Shown: positions 1 through 8,937, counted from the stretch's first letter. The stretch is DNA of 42,299 nt from a bacterium (GCA_023664305.1 JAMPFT010000001.1:1-42299), one strand, 5' to 3'. Made by a program: numbers and translations. The notes: a model not told the origin generated them from the sequence alone.

Positions 1-235
1 TAAGCTCGAAAGGACCTCGCCAAGCGCCGATGTGCCTTTACGGTCCGCAGAGGAACTGATGCCTGCCCGAAACTGATATTTTAATACGGTGCGCGGTAAT
101 TTGTCCGGAGCGTCACTGCATAATCAGCTTCAGGCAGATGACGATTCTTATGCGTGCCGCCCGAGTGCAAATATGTCCGCAGAGAAACCGGCATCCGTCC
201 AAAGTGTCGCCTTCCGTATGCGGGCAGCACCCGTG
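1..235. other. left edge, no recognisable gene
   Basis: This stretch lies downstream of dprA on the minus strand. In many Firmicutes topA follows dprA, but none of the minus-strand frames shows the conserved start of topoisomerase I. The minus strand holds only short open stretches broken by stops, the longest with an ATG being about 37 codons without a clear ribosome binding site. No terminator with a T-run was seen. It is treated as intergenic or as flank of a gene beyond the window. Confidence 0.5.
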
Positions 236-1153
236 TCACCCGTCCATGGCCCGGCAGAACCGCCCCGGACTGACCTGTACCGCCAGCCCCTCCACACAGA
301 GTCTGACCAACAGCATGGCCGCCTCTTTTTCGCCGCAGTCCGGCAGCCCCTCCCGAATCTGCCCTACGGTTCTGGGAGTGACATCCAGCGCGTCGTACAC
401 CGTCCGAAGCCTCTCTTTGCCTGCGCCAAGCCTCTCCATCCCTGTATCTCTCGTCTCCGGCTCCTCTTTTCCTTTCCCCCGCCCGCCGAACAGAAGATAT
501 CTTTTCCCGGCAATTTCCCGCAATTCCTCCAAAAATTCCTCTTCGTCCGCCAAAACGCCCGCTCCTGTCTTCAACAGTCTGTTGCAGCCTGCGCTGAGAC
601 TGTCCGTCATCCTGCCGGGTACGGCAAAAACCTCCCTTCCCTGTTCCAGCGCCATATCTACCGTGATCAGCGTCCCGCTTTTCTGCCTGGCTTCTACCAC
701 AACCACCGCGTCCGCCAGTCCGCTGACAATCCGGTTTCTGGGCGGAAAATGTCCCGGTCTGGCGGGAGTGCCGGGCGGATATTCCGACAAAATTCCGCCC
801 GCCTGCTTCAGCCTTTCAAACAGTTCCCTGTTCTGCGCCGGATAACAGACGTCCACACCGCTTCCCAAAACGGCAAAAGAGCTGCCTCCTGCTTCCAGCG
901 CCGCAGACTGCGCAATTCCGTCGATCCCCCGGGCCATACCGCTGATGACCTGTACGCCGTTTCTGCCCATCAGTCCTCCCAGTCTTGCCGCCACATGTTT
1001 TCCGTACTCCGAGCATTCCCTGGCGCCGATAATGGCCACCGATACCTTGTCCTCTCCCGGCAGTTCTCCTTCGTAATACAGAATTTTTGGGGGATCCGGA
1101 ATCTCCCGTAATCTATCCGGATAACCCGGATCCTCCCTGCACACACTCTTCAT
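236..1153 (-). CDS. dprA: DNA-processing protein DprA/Smf, short form
   Basis: DprA binds single-stranded DNA entering the cell and loads RecA during natural transformation. The 305-aa product carries the Rossmann-like core: VAIIGAREC near residue 39, SGMARGIDG near 71, a LGSGVDVCYP segment, FPPRNRIVSGLADAVVVVEA and the SGTLITVDMALEQGREVFAVPG block. A C-terminal winged-helix-like segment follows at about 240-300. The ATG is preceded by AAGGAG at good spacing. The protein starts right at the equivalent of the linker after the SAM-like N-terminal domain that longer DprA proteins have, and an in-frame stop lies about 20 codons upstream, so that domain is absent. The gene follows comM in the same direction, but 342 bp of tandem repeats separate them. 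Confidence 0.93.
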   Translation of the reverse strand: MKSVCREDPGYPDRLREIPDPPKILYYEGELPGEDKVSVAIIGARECSEYGKHVAARLGGLMGRNGVQVISGMARGIDGIAQSAALEAGGSSFAVLGSGVDVCYPAQNRELFERLKQAGGILSEYPPGTPARPGHFPPRNRIVSGLADAVVVVEARQKSGTLITVDMALEQGREVFAVPGRMTDSLSAGCNRLLKTGAGVLADEEEFLEELREIAGKRYLLFGGRGKGKEEPETRDTGMERLGAGKERLRTVYDALDVTPRTVGQIREGLPDCGEKEAAMLLVRLCVEGLAVQVSPGRFCRAMDG

Positions 1154-1215
1154 TCTTTCTCCTTGTATCCTCCTTTTTTCTGCGCCTCTGTTTTCTTCTC
1201 TGCACCCCCGTTATT

Positions 1216-1490
1216 TCTCAGCCTCTTCCCGCCGTTTCAGACCCGCTCCTTTTCCTTCCCTCTGCTCTTCCTGCGCCCTCCCGTTATCTCTCAGCCTCTT
1301 TCTGCCGTTTCAGACCCGCTCTTTTTTCTTCCCTCTGCTCTTTTTCTGCCCCCCTTTATCTCTCAGCCTCTTTCCGCCGTTTCAGACCCACTCTTTTCCC
1401 TCCGCCTGCTCTTTTTCTGCCCCCCTTTTTCTCTCAGCCTCTTTCCGTCGTTTCAGACCCGCTCTTTTTCTTCCGCCTGCCTCATTATCC
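1216..1490. repeat. four imperfect tandem repeats, about 72 bp each
   Basis: Copies begin at 1216, 1289, 1361 and 1432 (periods 73, 72, 71), each starting with tctcagcctctt and continuing through a gtttcagaccc block and a long C/T-rich run. The last copy stops just before the comM stop codon. On the minus strand, the transcribed strand for comM and dprA, the array is almost pure purine. Minus-strand frames contain repeated stops, so it does not encode protein. The array fills the comM-dprA gap. A minisatellite produced by slippage is the simplest explanation; any role in mRNA processing or termination is unknown. Confidence 0.9.
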
Positions 1491-1495
1491 CGGCT

Positions 1496-3043
1496 TCAAA
1501 TCCAGTACTCCAGAGACGGCCTGTAAAAGGACGCCTCCAACAGATGCTCTGCTTCCAGCTTCTCCGCTCCTTCCAGATCCGCAACCGTTCTGGCAACCTT
1601 CAGAATCCTGTGATAAGCCCTGGCGCTGAGCTTCAAAGAATGATACAGCTGCTCCATAAGCTCCTGCTCCGCTTTCCCGAGAACGCAGTACCTGTCTATG
1701 TTTGCCGCGTCAATATCCGCGTTGAAGCGGCAGACGGTTCCCTGAAACCTTTCTTTCTGACGCTCTCTCGCCCGAAGCACGCGTTCCCTGACGGCGGCGC
1801 TGTTCTCCGGTCTTTTCTCTTTCTTAAGACCCGCGATATCCACCGGCTGCAGCTCCACGCAAAGATCGATCCGATCCAGAATAGGCCCGGACACCTTCCT
1901 CATATAATTTTTGATCTGGGGCTCGGTGCAGCGACAGCGGTTTCTGTCAGGATAATAGCCGCAGGGACAGGGATTCATGGCGCAGACCAGCATGAAATCG
2001 CTGGGATAAGTCACGTTCCCGCCGGATCTGGAAATATGGATTTTCCGCTCTTCCAGCGGCTGCCGCAGGGAATCCAGGGCCATGCGCTGAAACTCCGGCA
2101 GCTCGTCCAGAAACAGGACGCCCCTGTGCGCCAGAGAAATCATACCTGGCCGCGGAATGACGCTTCCTCCGGTGAGCGCCGCCTGGGATATGGTATGATG
2201 AGGACTGTGGAAGGGTCTGTGGCGCACCAGCGCCTCACCCTCCTGCATCATTCCCGCCACACTGACAACGGAGGATACCTCCAGACTTTCTTCCAGCGTA
2301 AGCGGCGGTAAAATCCCAGGAATCCTTCTTGCAATCATGGATTTACCCGCCCCCGGCGGTCCCACCATCAGCAAATTGTGAAAGCCTGCCGCCGCGATTT
2401 CCGCGGCTCTCTTTGCGGTCTCCTGTCCGTTTACTTCCGCAAAGTCCGGCAAAGCGTCCCTCTCCGTCTCCCGGAAAAGTTCTTCCGTGTCCACCGACTC
2501 CCGCGGCAGAATCTCTTCCCGCCTCTCTTTCTCACTCTCCGACAGAAAAGCAAAAACATCCCGGATGTGAGCCGCGCCCCGCACACAAATTCCCGGTATG
2601 ACGGCTCCTTCTCTGGCGTTTACGGCCGGGACAATACACTCCCTGATCCCCCTTGCGGCCGCCTCCCGCACTACGGGCAGCACGCCCCTCACCTTTTTGA
2701 TCTCTCCGTCAAGACCCAGTTCTCCCAGGAACAAGATCCCGTCCGTCGCTTTGGCCCGAAAATAATCCATCGCCTCCAGCACCCCTACCGCGACAGGCAG
2801 ATCAAAGGCGCTGCCTTCCTTTCTCTTGTCCGCAGGCGACAGATTTACCGTCACCTTTCTGGGCGGAAGACGGATCCCCGCATTCTTCAGGGCTACGGTA
2901 ACCCTCTCCCTGGACTCCCGCACCTCGCCGCCGAGAGAACCCACCATGGAAAAACAGGGAAGTCCCGGCCCAGCGTCCACTTCAACCGACACAAGATAGG
3001 CTGCCACTCCCTGCAGCGCGCCGGAAAAAACCGTGCTATACAT
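1496..3043 (-). CDS. comM: YifB/ComM family Mg-chelatase-like AAA+ ATPase
   Basis: ComM is a hexameric AAA+ helicase that promotes branch migration when incoming DNA is integrated during transformation. The 515-aa product has the ChlI-like N-terminal domain (about 1-170, with PCFSMVGSLGGEVRESRERV), Walker A GPPGAGKSMIARRIPGILP near 215, Walker B GVLFLDELPEF near 290, and the zinc-binding-like MNPCPCGYYPD plus CRC segment. A C-terminal Mg-chelatase domain ends the protein. The start was set at the ATG preceded by GGAGGAGG seven bases upstream; a longer in-frame extension exists but lacks family similarity. It is transcribed toward dprA, with which it is often co-transcribed. Confidence 0.95.
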   Translation of the reverse strand: MYSTVFSGALQGVAAYLVSVEVDAGPGLPCFSMVGSLGGEVRESRERVTVALKNAGIRLPPRKVTVNLSPADKRKEGSAFDLPVAVGVLEAMDYFRAKATDGILFLGELGLDGEIKKVRGVLPVVREAAARGIRECIVPAVNAREGAVIPGICVRGAAHIRDVFAFLSESEKERREEILPRESVDTEELFRETERDALPDFAEVNGQETAKRAAEIAAAGFHNLLMVGPPGAGKSMIARRIPGILPPLTLEESLEVSSVVSVAGMMQEGEALVRHRPFHSPHHTISQAALTGGSVIPRPGMISLAHRGVLFLDELPEFQRMALDSLRQPLEERKIHISRSGGNVTYPSDFMLVCAMNPCPCGYYPDRNRCRCTEPQIKNYMRKVSGPILDRIDLCVELQPVDIAGLKKEKRPENSAAVRERVLRARERQKERFQGTVCRFNADIDAANIDRYCVLGKAEQELMEQLYHSLKLSARAYHRILKVARTVADLEGAEKLEAEHLLEASFYRPSLEYWI

Positions 3044-3260
3044 AAATAAGCCTCCTCCTTTTTTGCCTCCGTCCTTTGTCCGACGAAAAGCACCGTAAAT
3101 CTGTTGAAAACGGCTGCACTTCCTTTTCAACGCTTTTGTTGTCTGTTTTAAAAGAATACTTTGGGAAATCAATCTTGATAATCCGGGATTTTTAAACTCA
3201 CAAACCCCATGCGCCGTGGCAGAATGCCTTGAACCGGCTGTTTAAAGACAGTTTTTCTGC

Positions 3261-3299
3261 GGCGAAGGCGCACCGGCTATCCGGCGGCTGCCTTCGCCT
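3261..3299 (-). terminator. hairpin downstream of pilT, possible terminator
   Basis: A GC-rich stem GGCGAAGGC/GCCTTCGCC, with additional CCGG pairing inside, lies about 25 bp beyond the pilT stop. There is no strong T-run on the minus strand after the stem, so intrinsic termination is uncertain. It may act as an mRNA 3' stabiliser instead. Confidence 0.4.
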
Positions 3300-3322
3300 T
3301 CGTATGTAATATTGCTGCAAAA

Positions 3323-4378
3323 TCAGCGGAGCTTCATCTCCATGTTGTCGGGATCCTGGGCGAACCGCACAGCGTTCTCCCTGTCAATCTTCCCCTCCTG
3401 ATAAAGCTGTTGAATCGCCTCGTCCATGGTAATCATCCCCAGCTTTCTGTTCGTCTGCATGACGCTGGTAAGCTGATGCGATTTTCCCTCCCGGATCAGA
3501 TTCCGCACGGCATGATTTGCGTGCATCACTTCAAAAGCCGCAACTCTTCCCCGTCCGTCGGCTCTGGGAATCAGCTGCTGGGATACCACCGCCTCGAGTA
3601 CGTTGGCAAGCTGTACGCGAATCTGCTGCTGCTGATGCGGGGGAAACACATCGATAACACGGTCTACCGTGCTGGCGGCGCCGATCGTATGAAGTGAAGA
3701 CAAAACCAAATGTCCCGTTTCAGCCGCCGTGATGGCTACGCTGATCGTCTCAAAGTCTCTCATCTCCCCCACCAGAATGACGTTAGGATCCTCCCGAAGC
3801 GCCGCACGGAGAGCGCTGGCATAATTGTCGCTGTCGAGTCCGATCTCCCTCTGGTTTACCATAGACATCCTGTGCTGATGCAGATACTCGATGGGATCCT
3901 CCAGGGTGATGACATGGGCGTCTCTGTTATTGTTGATTTTGTCAATGATAGCCGCCAGCGTCGTAGACTTTCCGCTTCCCGTAGGCCCCGTGACAAGCAC
4001 AAGCCCCCTTTTTCTCTCGTACAGCTCCACCACCGATTCCGGGACTCCCAGTTCCTCCGGCGTGGGTATCCTTGTACCTACAATACGGAAGGCAATCGCC
4101 ACACTGCCCCTCTGTTTGTAAGCATTCACCCGATACCGTCCGCAGTTGGGAATGGAGAACGAAAAATCGTACTCTCCTCTCTCCTCGAACCGTTCCCGCT
4201 GGATCTCCGACATGACGCTGAGCAGGATATCCATTGTATCCGCCGGCAGCAGTCTGGCATAATCCATCGTAATCAGATCTCCGTTCACTCTCATCTTCGG
4301 CGGAATCCCCACAGTCAGATGTACATCACTGGCTCCGGCATCCTTCGCCTGGCGCAAAATTTCTTCAATCGTAGGCAT
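3323..4378 (-). CDS. pilT: type IV pilus retraction ATPase PilT
   Basis: PilT is the hexameric ATPase that depolymerises type IV pili, driving retraction and DNA uptake. The 351-aa product matches the usual family length. It shows the N-terminal PAS-like part (DAGASDVHLTVGIPPKMRVNG), Walker A GPTGSGKSTT near residue 132, the Asp box EDPIEYLH, Walker B ILVGEMRDFET, the His box HLVLSSLHT, and the PilT-specific NLIREGKSHQ motif. The ATG is preceded by GAGGAG; upstream in-frame extensions lack similarity. It has its own consensus promoter and lies downstream of a terminator, so it is likely monocistronic. No pilin, pilB or pilC gene is in the window, so its partners must be elsewhere. Confidence 0.95.
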   Translation of the reverse strand: MPTIEEILRQAKDAGASDVHLTVGIPPKMRVNGDLITMDYARLLPADTMDILLSVMSEIQRERFEERGEYDFSFSIPNCGRYRVNAYKQRGSVAIAFRIVGTRIPTPEELGVPESVVELYERKRGLVLVTGPTGSGKSTTLAAIIDKINNNRDAHVITLEDPIEYLHQHRMSMVNQREIGLDSDNYASALRAALREDPNVILVGEMRDFETISVAITAAETGHLVLSSLHTIGAASTVDRVIDVFPPHQQQQIRVQLANVLEAVVSQQLIPRADGRGRVAAFEVMHANHAVRNLIREGKSHQLTSVMQTNRKLGMITMDEAIQQLYQEGKIDRENAVRFAQDPDNMEMKLR

Positions 4379-4501
4379 TTTTCTCCTCTTTTCCTGGTAC
4401 TGTTTTTTATTGCCGGGAATAAACCTTCCTCTGCTTTCCATTATATACAGTATTGTCCCAAATGACAAATGGAAAATGAACAAATACCGAAAAGTGTGTT
4501 T

Positions 4502-4530
4502 ATTATAGTATACATTCTTCTTTCTGTCAA
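4502..4530 (-). promoter_or_regulatory. consensus sigma-A promoter for pilT
   Basis: On the minus strand TTGACA (4530-4525) and TATAAT (4507-4502) are separated by exactly 17 bp, a perfect match to the housekeeping consensus. The predicted start lies about 120 bp upstream of the pilT ATG. Confidence 0.85.
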
Positions 4531-4650
4531 GGATTTTTGAAAGATATTTCCCGACAGGAAAATTCTCGATATTTCGCAAATACGCTTTGCGACGGCAGCA
4601 GCAGATTTTCTCAGAAGGAAATACCGTGTACCGAAGCACACCGACAAAAA

Positions 4651-4685
4651 CATGGCAGATGCTCTGAAAACCTGCATCCGCCATG
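4651..4685 (-). terminator. intrinsic terminator after sigK
   Basis: The 12-bp stem CATGGCGGATGC/GCATCTGCCATG, with one mismatch and an 11-nt loop, is followed by TTTTTGT on the minus strand, 13 bp beyond the sigK stop. It separates sigK from pilT. Confidence 0.85.
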
Positions 4686-4697
4686 AACAAACACTTC

Positions 4698-5333
4698 CTA
4701 CTCCTGCTCGAACCTCTGCCGCAGCTTTTGAAGCGCCTTCTTCTCGATCCGGCTCACATAGCTGCGGGATATTCCCAAAGCGGCGCCGGTCTCGTTCTGC
4801 GTGGCCTCCTTCTTTCCGTTTAAGCCATATCGCATCACAAGAATTTCCCTCTCTCTGGGCGTCAGACATTCCTCCATCAGCCCGAAAAGCCGCCTGATAT
4901 TTCCCGACAGCTCCATGCTTTCCAGAATGTCAGGCTGCTGCTGTTCGATCACGTCCACCAAATGGATCTCGTTCCCCTCTTTGTCCTGTCCGATGGGTTC
5001 AAAAAGAGAAACCTCCCTGGAAATCTTGCGTTTACCGCGAAGCAGCATCAGAAGCTCGTTGTCGATACACCGGCACGCATAGGTTGCCAGCCGCCCCCTG
5101 CGGTCGTCAAAGGTATCCACTGCCTTGATCAGCCCGATACAGCCGATGGAGATCAGATCCTCCATATCCTCGTCTGCGTTTTGATACTTTTTTGCAATGT
5201 GCGCCACCAGACGCATATTGCGCTCTATCAAAATATCCTTCGCCTGCTTCGCCTCTTCCGGCGTCCCCCGCCTCAGCATCCGGATATATTCCGTCTCTTC
5301 CCCCTGGGTCAGTGGTTTTTGAAAAGTTTTCAA
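4698..5333 (-). CDS. sigK: sporulation sigma factor sigma-K, pro-less form
   Basis: Sigma-K directs late mother-cell transcription during sporulation (coat, cortex, mother-cell lysis). The 211-aa product shows the sigma-70 regions: NMRLVAHIAKKYQ and EDLISIGCIGLIKAVDTFD (region 2), the sigma-K/E-type IGQDKEGNEIHLVDV segment, and GISRSYVSRIEKKALQKLR (region 4). It starts with TTG; a TAG lies in frame 13 codons upstream with no ATG, GTG or TTG between. It therefore has no room for the roughly 20-residue pro-sequence known from Bacillus subtilis, and no skin-type insertion splits it. The minus-strand CATAGACT just upstream resembles a sigma-E -10 box, but no matching -35 was seen. A terminator follows. 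Confidence 0.9.
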   Translation of the reverse strand: MKTFQKPLTQGEETEYIRMLRRGTPEEAKQAKDILIERNMRLVAHIAKKYQNADEDMEDLISIGCIGLIKAVDTFDDRRGRLATYACRCIDNELLMLLRGKRKISREVSLFEPIGQDKEGNEIHLVDVIEQQQPDILESMELSGNIRRLFGLMEECLTPREREILVMRYGLNGKKEATQNETGAALGISRSYVSRIEKKALQKLRQRFEQE

Positions 5334-5342
5334 AACGTTCCC

Positions 5343-5389
5343 CCGCGGATTACTCTTAACAATAGTCTATGTGTCAGTTTCATCCGCGG
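5343..5389. repeat. 8-bp inverted repeat in the hemW-sigK gap
   Basis: CCGCGGAT (5343-5350) and ATCCGCGG (5382-5389) are perfect inverted arms separated by 31 bp. They enclose the leader directly upstream of the sigK TTG start. This could be an operator or a leader hairpin; there is no T-run to support a terminator. Confidence 0.6.
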
Positions 5390-5395
5390 TGCCTG

Positions 5396-6577
5396 TCATG
5401 TCAGCAAAAACTGTGCCATCACATAGTTGGCCAGATCCAGTCCCTTTTCCGTCAACGCCAGTCTCTCTTTCGGTCCTGTCTCTTTCAACAGTCCGTCCCG
5501 TTTGTTTTTTTCGACAATCTTCCCGTAAATCTCCCAAAGAGTACAGCCAAACTTCTTCGCAAACTCTCCGTAAGCTATGCCCTCCGTAAGCCTCAGTCCC
5601 AGAAACAGAAATTCCTCCATCTGCTCCTCCCTGCTCAGCCGTTGTATCTCTTCCCGGCATCCGAGAGGATCCTGCAGGTAGGCCTTCAGGCTGTCCCCGT
5701 TCCGAAACCGCGTCTCCCCCATCAGGGACGCCGCCCCGACGCCGAAGCCCATGTACTCCCTCCGCGTCCAGTATCCGCAGTTATGTCGGCATTCAAAGCC
5801 GGGCTTCGCATAATTGGAAATCTCATACCGCCTGTAGCCTGCCCTGCTTAAGACTGCAGCTGTCTCGTGATACATCAACCTGTCCGTCTCCTCCTCCGGC
5901 AGCTTTAGCTCTCCCCGTCCGGCCATCTCAAAAAAGGGAGTCCCTTCCTCCAGAATCAGGCTGTAAGCCGAAATGTGAGTCGGCTGAGGCGCAAGTCCCA
6001 GCACGGCGTCCAGCGTCCGCCGCCAGCTCTCCGGCGTCTGTCCCGGCAGCCCGCTCATCACGTCCACATTGATATTGTCAAAACCTGCCGCTACGGCAGC
6101 CCGGTAAGTCTCCCGAAATTCCTCCGCCGTATGAATCCTTCCCAACCGCTTCAGTTCTTCTTCCTCCGCGCTCTGCAGGCCGATGCTGAGACGGTTGACC
6201 CCGGCTTGCCGATACGTTTTAAGCTTCCTCCCATCCGCCGTGCCGGGATTTACCTCTATCGTGATCTCCGCATCCTGCTCTAACCGATAGCATTTCCTTA
6301 CGGTTTCCAAAAGCGCCGTCAACTGCTCCGGAGCCACGACGGAAGGCGTCCCCCCTCCGATAAAGACGGAGACCACCCTGTGGTCTCCGCATTCTCCTGC
6401 CCTCTCTTCCGTCTCCTGCCGCAGCGCCCGCAGATAAGCGCTTTTTGTCTCCTCATCCCCCGGCCCGGACAGGAAATCGCAATAAAGGCATTTCCTCGCG
6501 CAGAAAGGAATATGAAAATATAATTCCAGCGGAGGACGCTTTTCCAACGCCGCTCTGCTCACCCGTAAATCCTCCAT
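5396..6577 (-). CDS. hemW: radical SAM heme chaperone HemW
   Basis: HemW is a radical SAM protein related to coproporphyrinogen III dehydrogenase HemN; members of this branch bind heme and are thought to deliver it rather than to oxidise coproporphyrinogen. The 393-aa product has FHIPFCARKCLYCDF (the CxxxCxxC cluster motif) near residue 21, the GGGTPS SAM-binding motif, EVNPGT, RLSIGLQSAEEEELKRLGR and DVMSGLPGQT, followed by a C-terminal winged-helix HemN_C domain. The length fits HemW. GGAAGG precedes the ATG, which lies 18 bp after the lepA stop, so the two are co-transcribed as in other Firmicutes. Confidence 0.93.
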   Translation of the reverse strand: MEDLRVSRAALEKRPPLELYFHIPFCARKCLYCDFLSGPGDEETKSAYLRALRQETEERAGECGDHRVVSVFIGGGTPSVVAPEQLTALLETVRKCYRLEQDAEITIEVNPGTADGRKLKTYRQAGVNRLSIGLQSAEEEELKRLGRIHTAEEFRETYRAAVAAGFDNINVDVMSGLPGQTPESWRRTLDAVLGLAPQPTHISAYSLILEEGTPFFEMAGRGELKLPEEETDRLMYHETAAVLSRAGYRRYEISNYAKPGFECRHNCGYWTRREYMGFGVGAASLMGETRFRNGDSLKAYLQDPLGCREEIQRLSREEQMEEFLFLGLRLTEGIAYGEFAKKFGCTLWEIYGKIVEKNKRDGLLKETGPKERLALTEKGLDLANYVMAQFLLT

Positions 6578-6595
6578 TTCCGACTTTCCTTCCCG

Positions 6596-8410
6596 TCAGC
6601 GGTCGTCCAGCTTCAACACGCTCATAAAAGCCTTCTGCGGAATCTCCACGTTCCCGATCTGCCGCATCCGCTTCTTTCCTTCCTTCTGCTTTTCCAGAAG
6701 CTTCTTCTTACGGGTGATGTCGCCGCCGTAACACTTTGCCAACACGTCCTTGCGCATGGCCTTCACCGTCTCCCGGGCGATGATTTTTCCGCCCACCGCC
6801 GCCTGGATCGGGATTTCAAACAAGTGCCTTGGAATCTCATCTTTCAGCTTCTCGCACATCCTCCTGCCCCGCTCATAGGCGGAATCCCCGTGTACGATAA
6901 AGGACAGGGCGTCCACCTCCTCCCGATTGATCAGAATATCCAGCTTGACCAGCTTGGACGGCTCATAGCCCTTCAGGTCGTAGTCGAAGGAAGCGTATCC
7001 TCTGGAACGGGACTTCAACGCGTCAAAAAAGTCGTAAATAATCTCATTCAACGGCAGCTCATATTTTAACAGCGCCCTGGAGCTCTCGATATACTCCATC
7101 CCCAGATACCGGCCCCGCCGCTCCTGACAGAGCTCCATGATCGGGCCGATAAACTCCGTCGTCACCATGATTTCCGCGCTGACGATCGGCTCCTCCATAT
7201 GCTCGATCGTCGAAGGATCCGGCAAATTCGTCGGATTGGTCAGCTCAGTAACCTCCCCGTTGGTCTGATACACCTTATAGACCACCCCCGGCGCGGTCGT
7301 CACCAGGTCCAGATTGTATTCCCGCTCCAGACGCTCCTGGATAATCTCCAGATGCAGCAGCCCCAGGAAACCGCAGCGGAAACCGAAGCCCAAAGCCACG
7401 GAGGTCTCCGGCTCATAGTTCAGGGAGGCGTCGTTAAGCTGCAGCTTCTCCAGCGCGTCCCGCAGATCCGGATACTTTGCTCCGTCCGCCGGGTACATGC
7501 CGCAGTACACCATGGACTGCACCTTCTTATAACCCGGCAGCGGCTCCGCGCAGGGATGATTCGCATCCGTCACCGTATCGCCCACCGCCGTATCCCTCAC
7601 GTTCTTGATGGACGCGGTAATGTAGCCCACCATGCCCGCGGAAAGCTCTTCGCATGGAATAAACTGTCCCGCGCCGAAATATCCTACCTCTACGACCTCT
7701 TCCTTCGCCCCCGTGGCCATCATGCGGATCACGGTGCCCTTCTTCACGGTTCCCTCCATGATCCGGCAGAAAATAATAACCCCCTTGTAGGAATCATACA
7801 GAGAATCAAAGATCAGCGCCCGCAGCGGCGCTTCCGGATCCCCCTTCGGCGACGGAATCTTCTTCACCACCTGCTCCAGCACTTCCTCGATACCGATTCC
7901 GTTCTTCGCCGAGATTAACGGCGCATCCTGCGCCTCGATCCCGATCACATCCTCGATCTCCTCGATCACCCTCTGCGGCTCCGCACTGGGCAGATCAATC
8001 TTGTTAATCACAGGGAAAACATCCAGATTGTGATCCAGCGCCAGATAGACGTTGGCAAGCGTCTGGGCCTCGATCCCCTGGGCGGCGTCCACCACCAGGA
8101 TCGCCCCGTCGCAGGCCGCCAGAGACCGGCTGACCTCATAATTAAAGTCCACATGTCCCGGCGTATCGATCAGGTTAAAAATATACTCTTCCCCGTCCCG
8201 GGCCTTATAGACCGTGCGGACAGCCTGAGCCTTGATCGTAATTCCCCGCTCCCTCTCCAGCTCCATGTTATCCAAAACCTGATTCTGCATCTCCCTGCTG
8301 GTCAGAAGACCGGTGTGCTCTATAATGCGGTCCGCCAGGGTGGATTTCCCGTGATCGATATGCGCTACAATACAAAAGTTGCGGATTTTGCTCTGCTCTT
8401 TCAATGTCAT
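6596..8410 (-). CDS. lepA: elongation factor 4, LepA
   Basis: LepA (EF-4) is a ribosome-bound translational GTPase that affects initiation and back-translocation. The 604-aa product has G1 [13 protein letters not shown], the G2 segment [13 protein letters not shown]3 [17 protein letters not shown]4 NKIDLPSA and G5 SAKNGIG, then domains II and III, the domain V-like part, and the LepA-specific C-terminal domain including [20 protein letters not shown]. The ATG at 8410 was preferred over the one five codons upstream because GAGGAAA lies at good spacing before it and the length matches the family. It normally follows spoIIP directly, but here the helicase cassette intervenes and lepA has its own promoter. 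Confidence 0.97.
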   Translation of the reverse strand: MTLKEQSKIRNFCIVAHIDHGKSTLADRIIEHTGLLTSREMQNQVLDNMELERERGITIKAQAVRTVYKARDGEEYIFNLIDTPGHVDFNYEVSRSLAACDGAILVVDAAQGIEAQTLANVYLALDHNLDVFPVINKIDLPSAEPQRVIEEIEDVIGIEAQDAPLISAKNGIGIEEVLEQVVKKIPSPKGDPEAPLRALIFDSLYDSYKGVIIFCRIMEGTVKKGTVIRMMATGAKEEVVEVGYFGAGQFIPCEELSAGMVGYITASIKNVRDTAVGDTVTDANHPCAEPLPGYKKVQSMVYCGMYPADGAKYPDLRDALEKLQLNDASLNYEPETSVALGFGFRCGFLGLLHLEIIQERLEREYNLDLVTTAPGVVYKVYQTNGEVTELTNPTNLPDPSTIEHMEEPIVSAEIMVTTEFIGPIMELCQERRGRYLGMEYIESSRALLKYELPLNEIIYDFFDALKSRSRGYASFDYDLKGYEPSKLVKLDILINREEVDALSFIVHGDSAYERGRRMCEKLKDEIPRHLFEIPIQAAVGGKIIARETVKAMRKDVLAKCYGGDITRKKKLLEKQKEGKKRMRQIGNVEIPQKAFMSVLKLDDR

Positions 8411-8554
8411 GAACCGTTTCCTCATTCCTGCGTTATTCCGACGTTTTGGGCAGCCTGTCTGCGCCTCCCTTCAAAAGCGCATAATCCGAATATAATCCCT
8501 GATTTTGCGCAAATACGGGGTACAGGCTTTATCCAGCCGCCTTTTGCAGCTATC

Positions 8555-8583
8555 ATTGTAGCAGAAATTTACAGTCTTGTCTA
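8555..8583 (-). promoter_or_regulatory. sigma-A promoter for lepA-hemW
   Basis: Minus-strand TAGACA (8583-8578), 17 bp, then TACAAT (8560-8555). The box lies in the 270-bp gap between the winged-helix gene and lepA and gives lepA independent transcription. The rest of the gap shows no gene. Confidence 0.7.
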
Positions 8584-8682
8584 TATCCGCGGAAAGCAGG
8601 AAATCTATTATCCTTCAAAATCCATTTGTCACCTCGCCAATCCTTTCCAATTGTGGCAAAGATGGCAGGAATCCGTTGTTTT

Positions 8683-8937
8683 TCATTCTCTGAAATATAC
8701 TTTCTTTTTTGTTTTTCCAGCACTTTTCAGAAAATTCAATTTTTCTGCCCTTGCCAACAATCGACTTGCCGTTTTTACTTCAACTTCCAATAATTTTGCC
8801 GCCGTAGGACTATTTATTTCTTTGTTCGCATCCAAATAACGCAAAACAATCTGCATCCTCGCCTTCTCCAATTCGGACATTGATTCGGACATTTCAATGT
8901 TTAAAGCGCCATTTATAGCCTCATTTGAAGCCATCAT
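8683..8937 (-). CDS. small winged-helix protein coupled to the DUF4011 helicase
   Basis: The 84-aa product is not assigned to a named family. Residues about 25-80 form a winged-helix pattern, with SPTAAKLLEVEVKTASRLLA as the likely recognition-helix segment and a basic strand near KTKKKVY. Similar small modules occur at the C-terminus of some bacterial ATPase-associated proteins. Its ATG overlaps the helicase stop codon as ATGA, which implies translational coupling and a related job: a DNA-binding accessory subunit or an autoregulator are both possible. Like the helicase, it is AT-richer than lepA and spoIIP. Confidence 0.8.
   Translation of the reverse strand: MMASNEAINGALNIEMSESMSELEKARMQIVLRYLDANKEINSPTAAKLLEVEVKTASRLLARAEKLNFLKSAGKTKKKVYFRE

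Noticed and set aside
1-235. Expected topA start downstream of dprA
   Set aside because: No frame shows the conserved topoisomerase I N-terminus; the stretch contains multiple stops.
1163-2311. Plus-strand frame encoding proline/serine-rich repeats
   Set aside because: The repeated residues come from the tandem repeat array and the rest is antisense to comM; no ribosome binding site or domain.
4698-5333. Skin-like element interrupting sigK
   Set aside because: The reading frame is continuous through all sigma regions and no recombinase gene is nearby.
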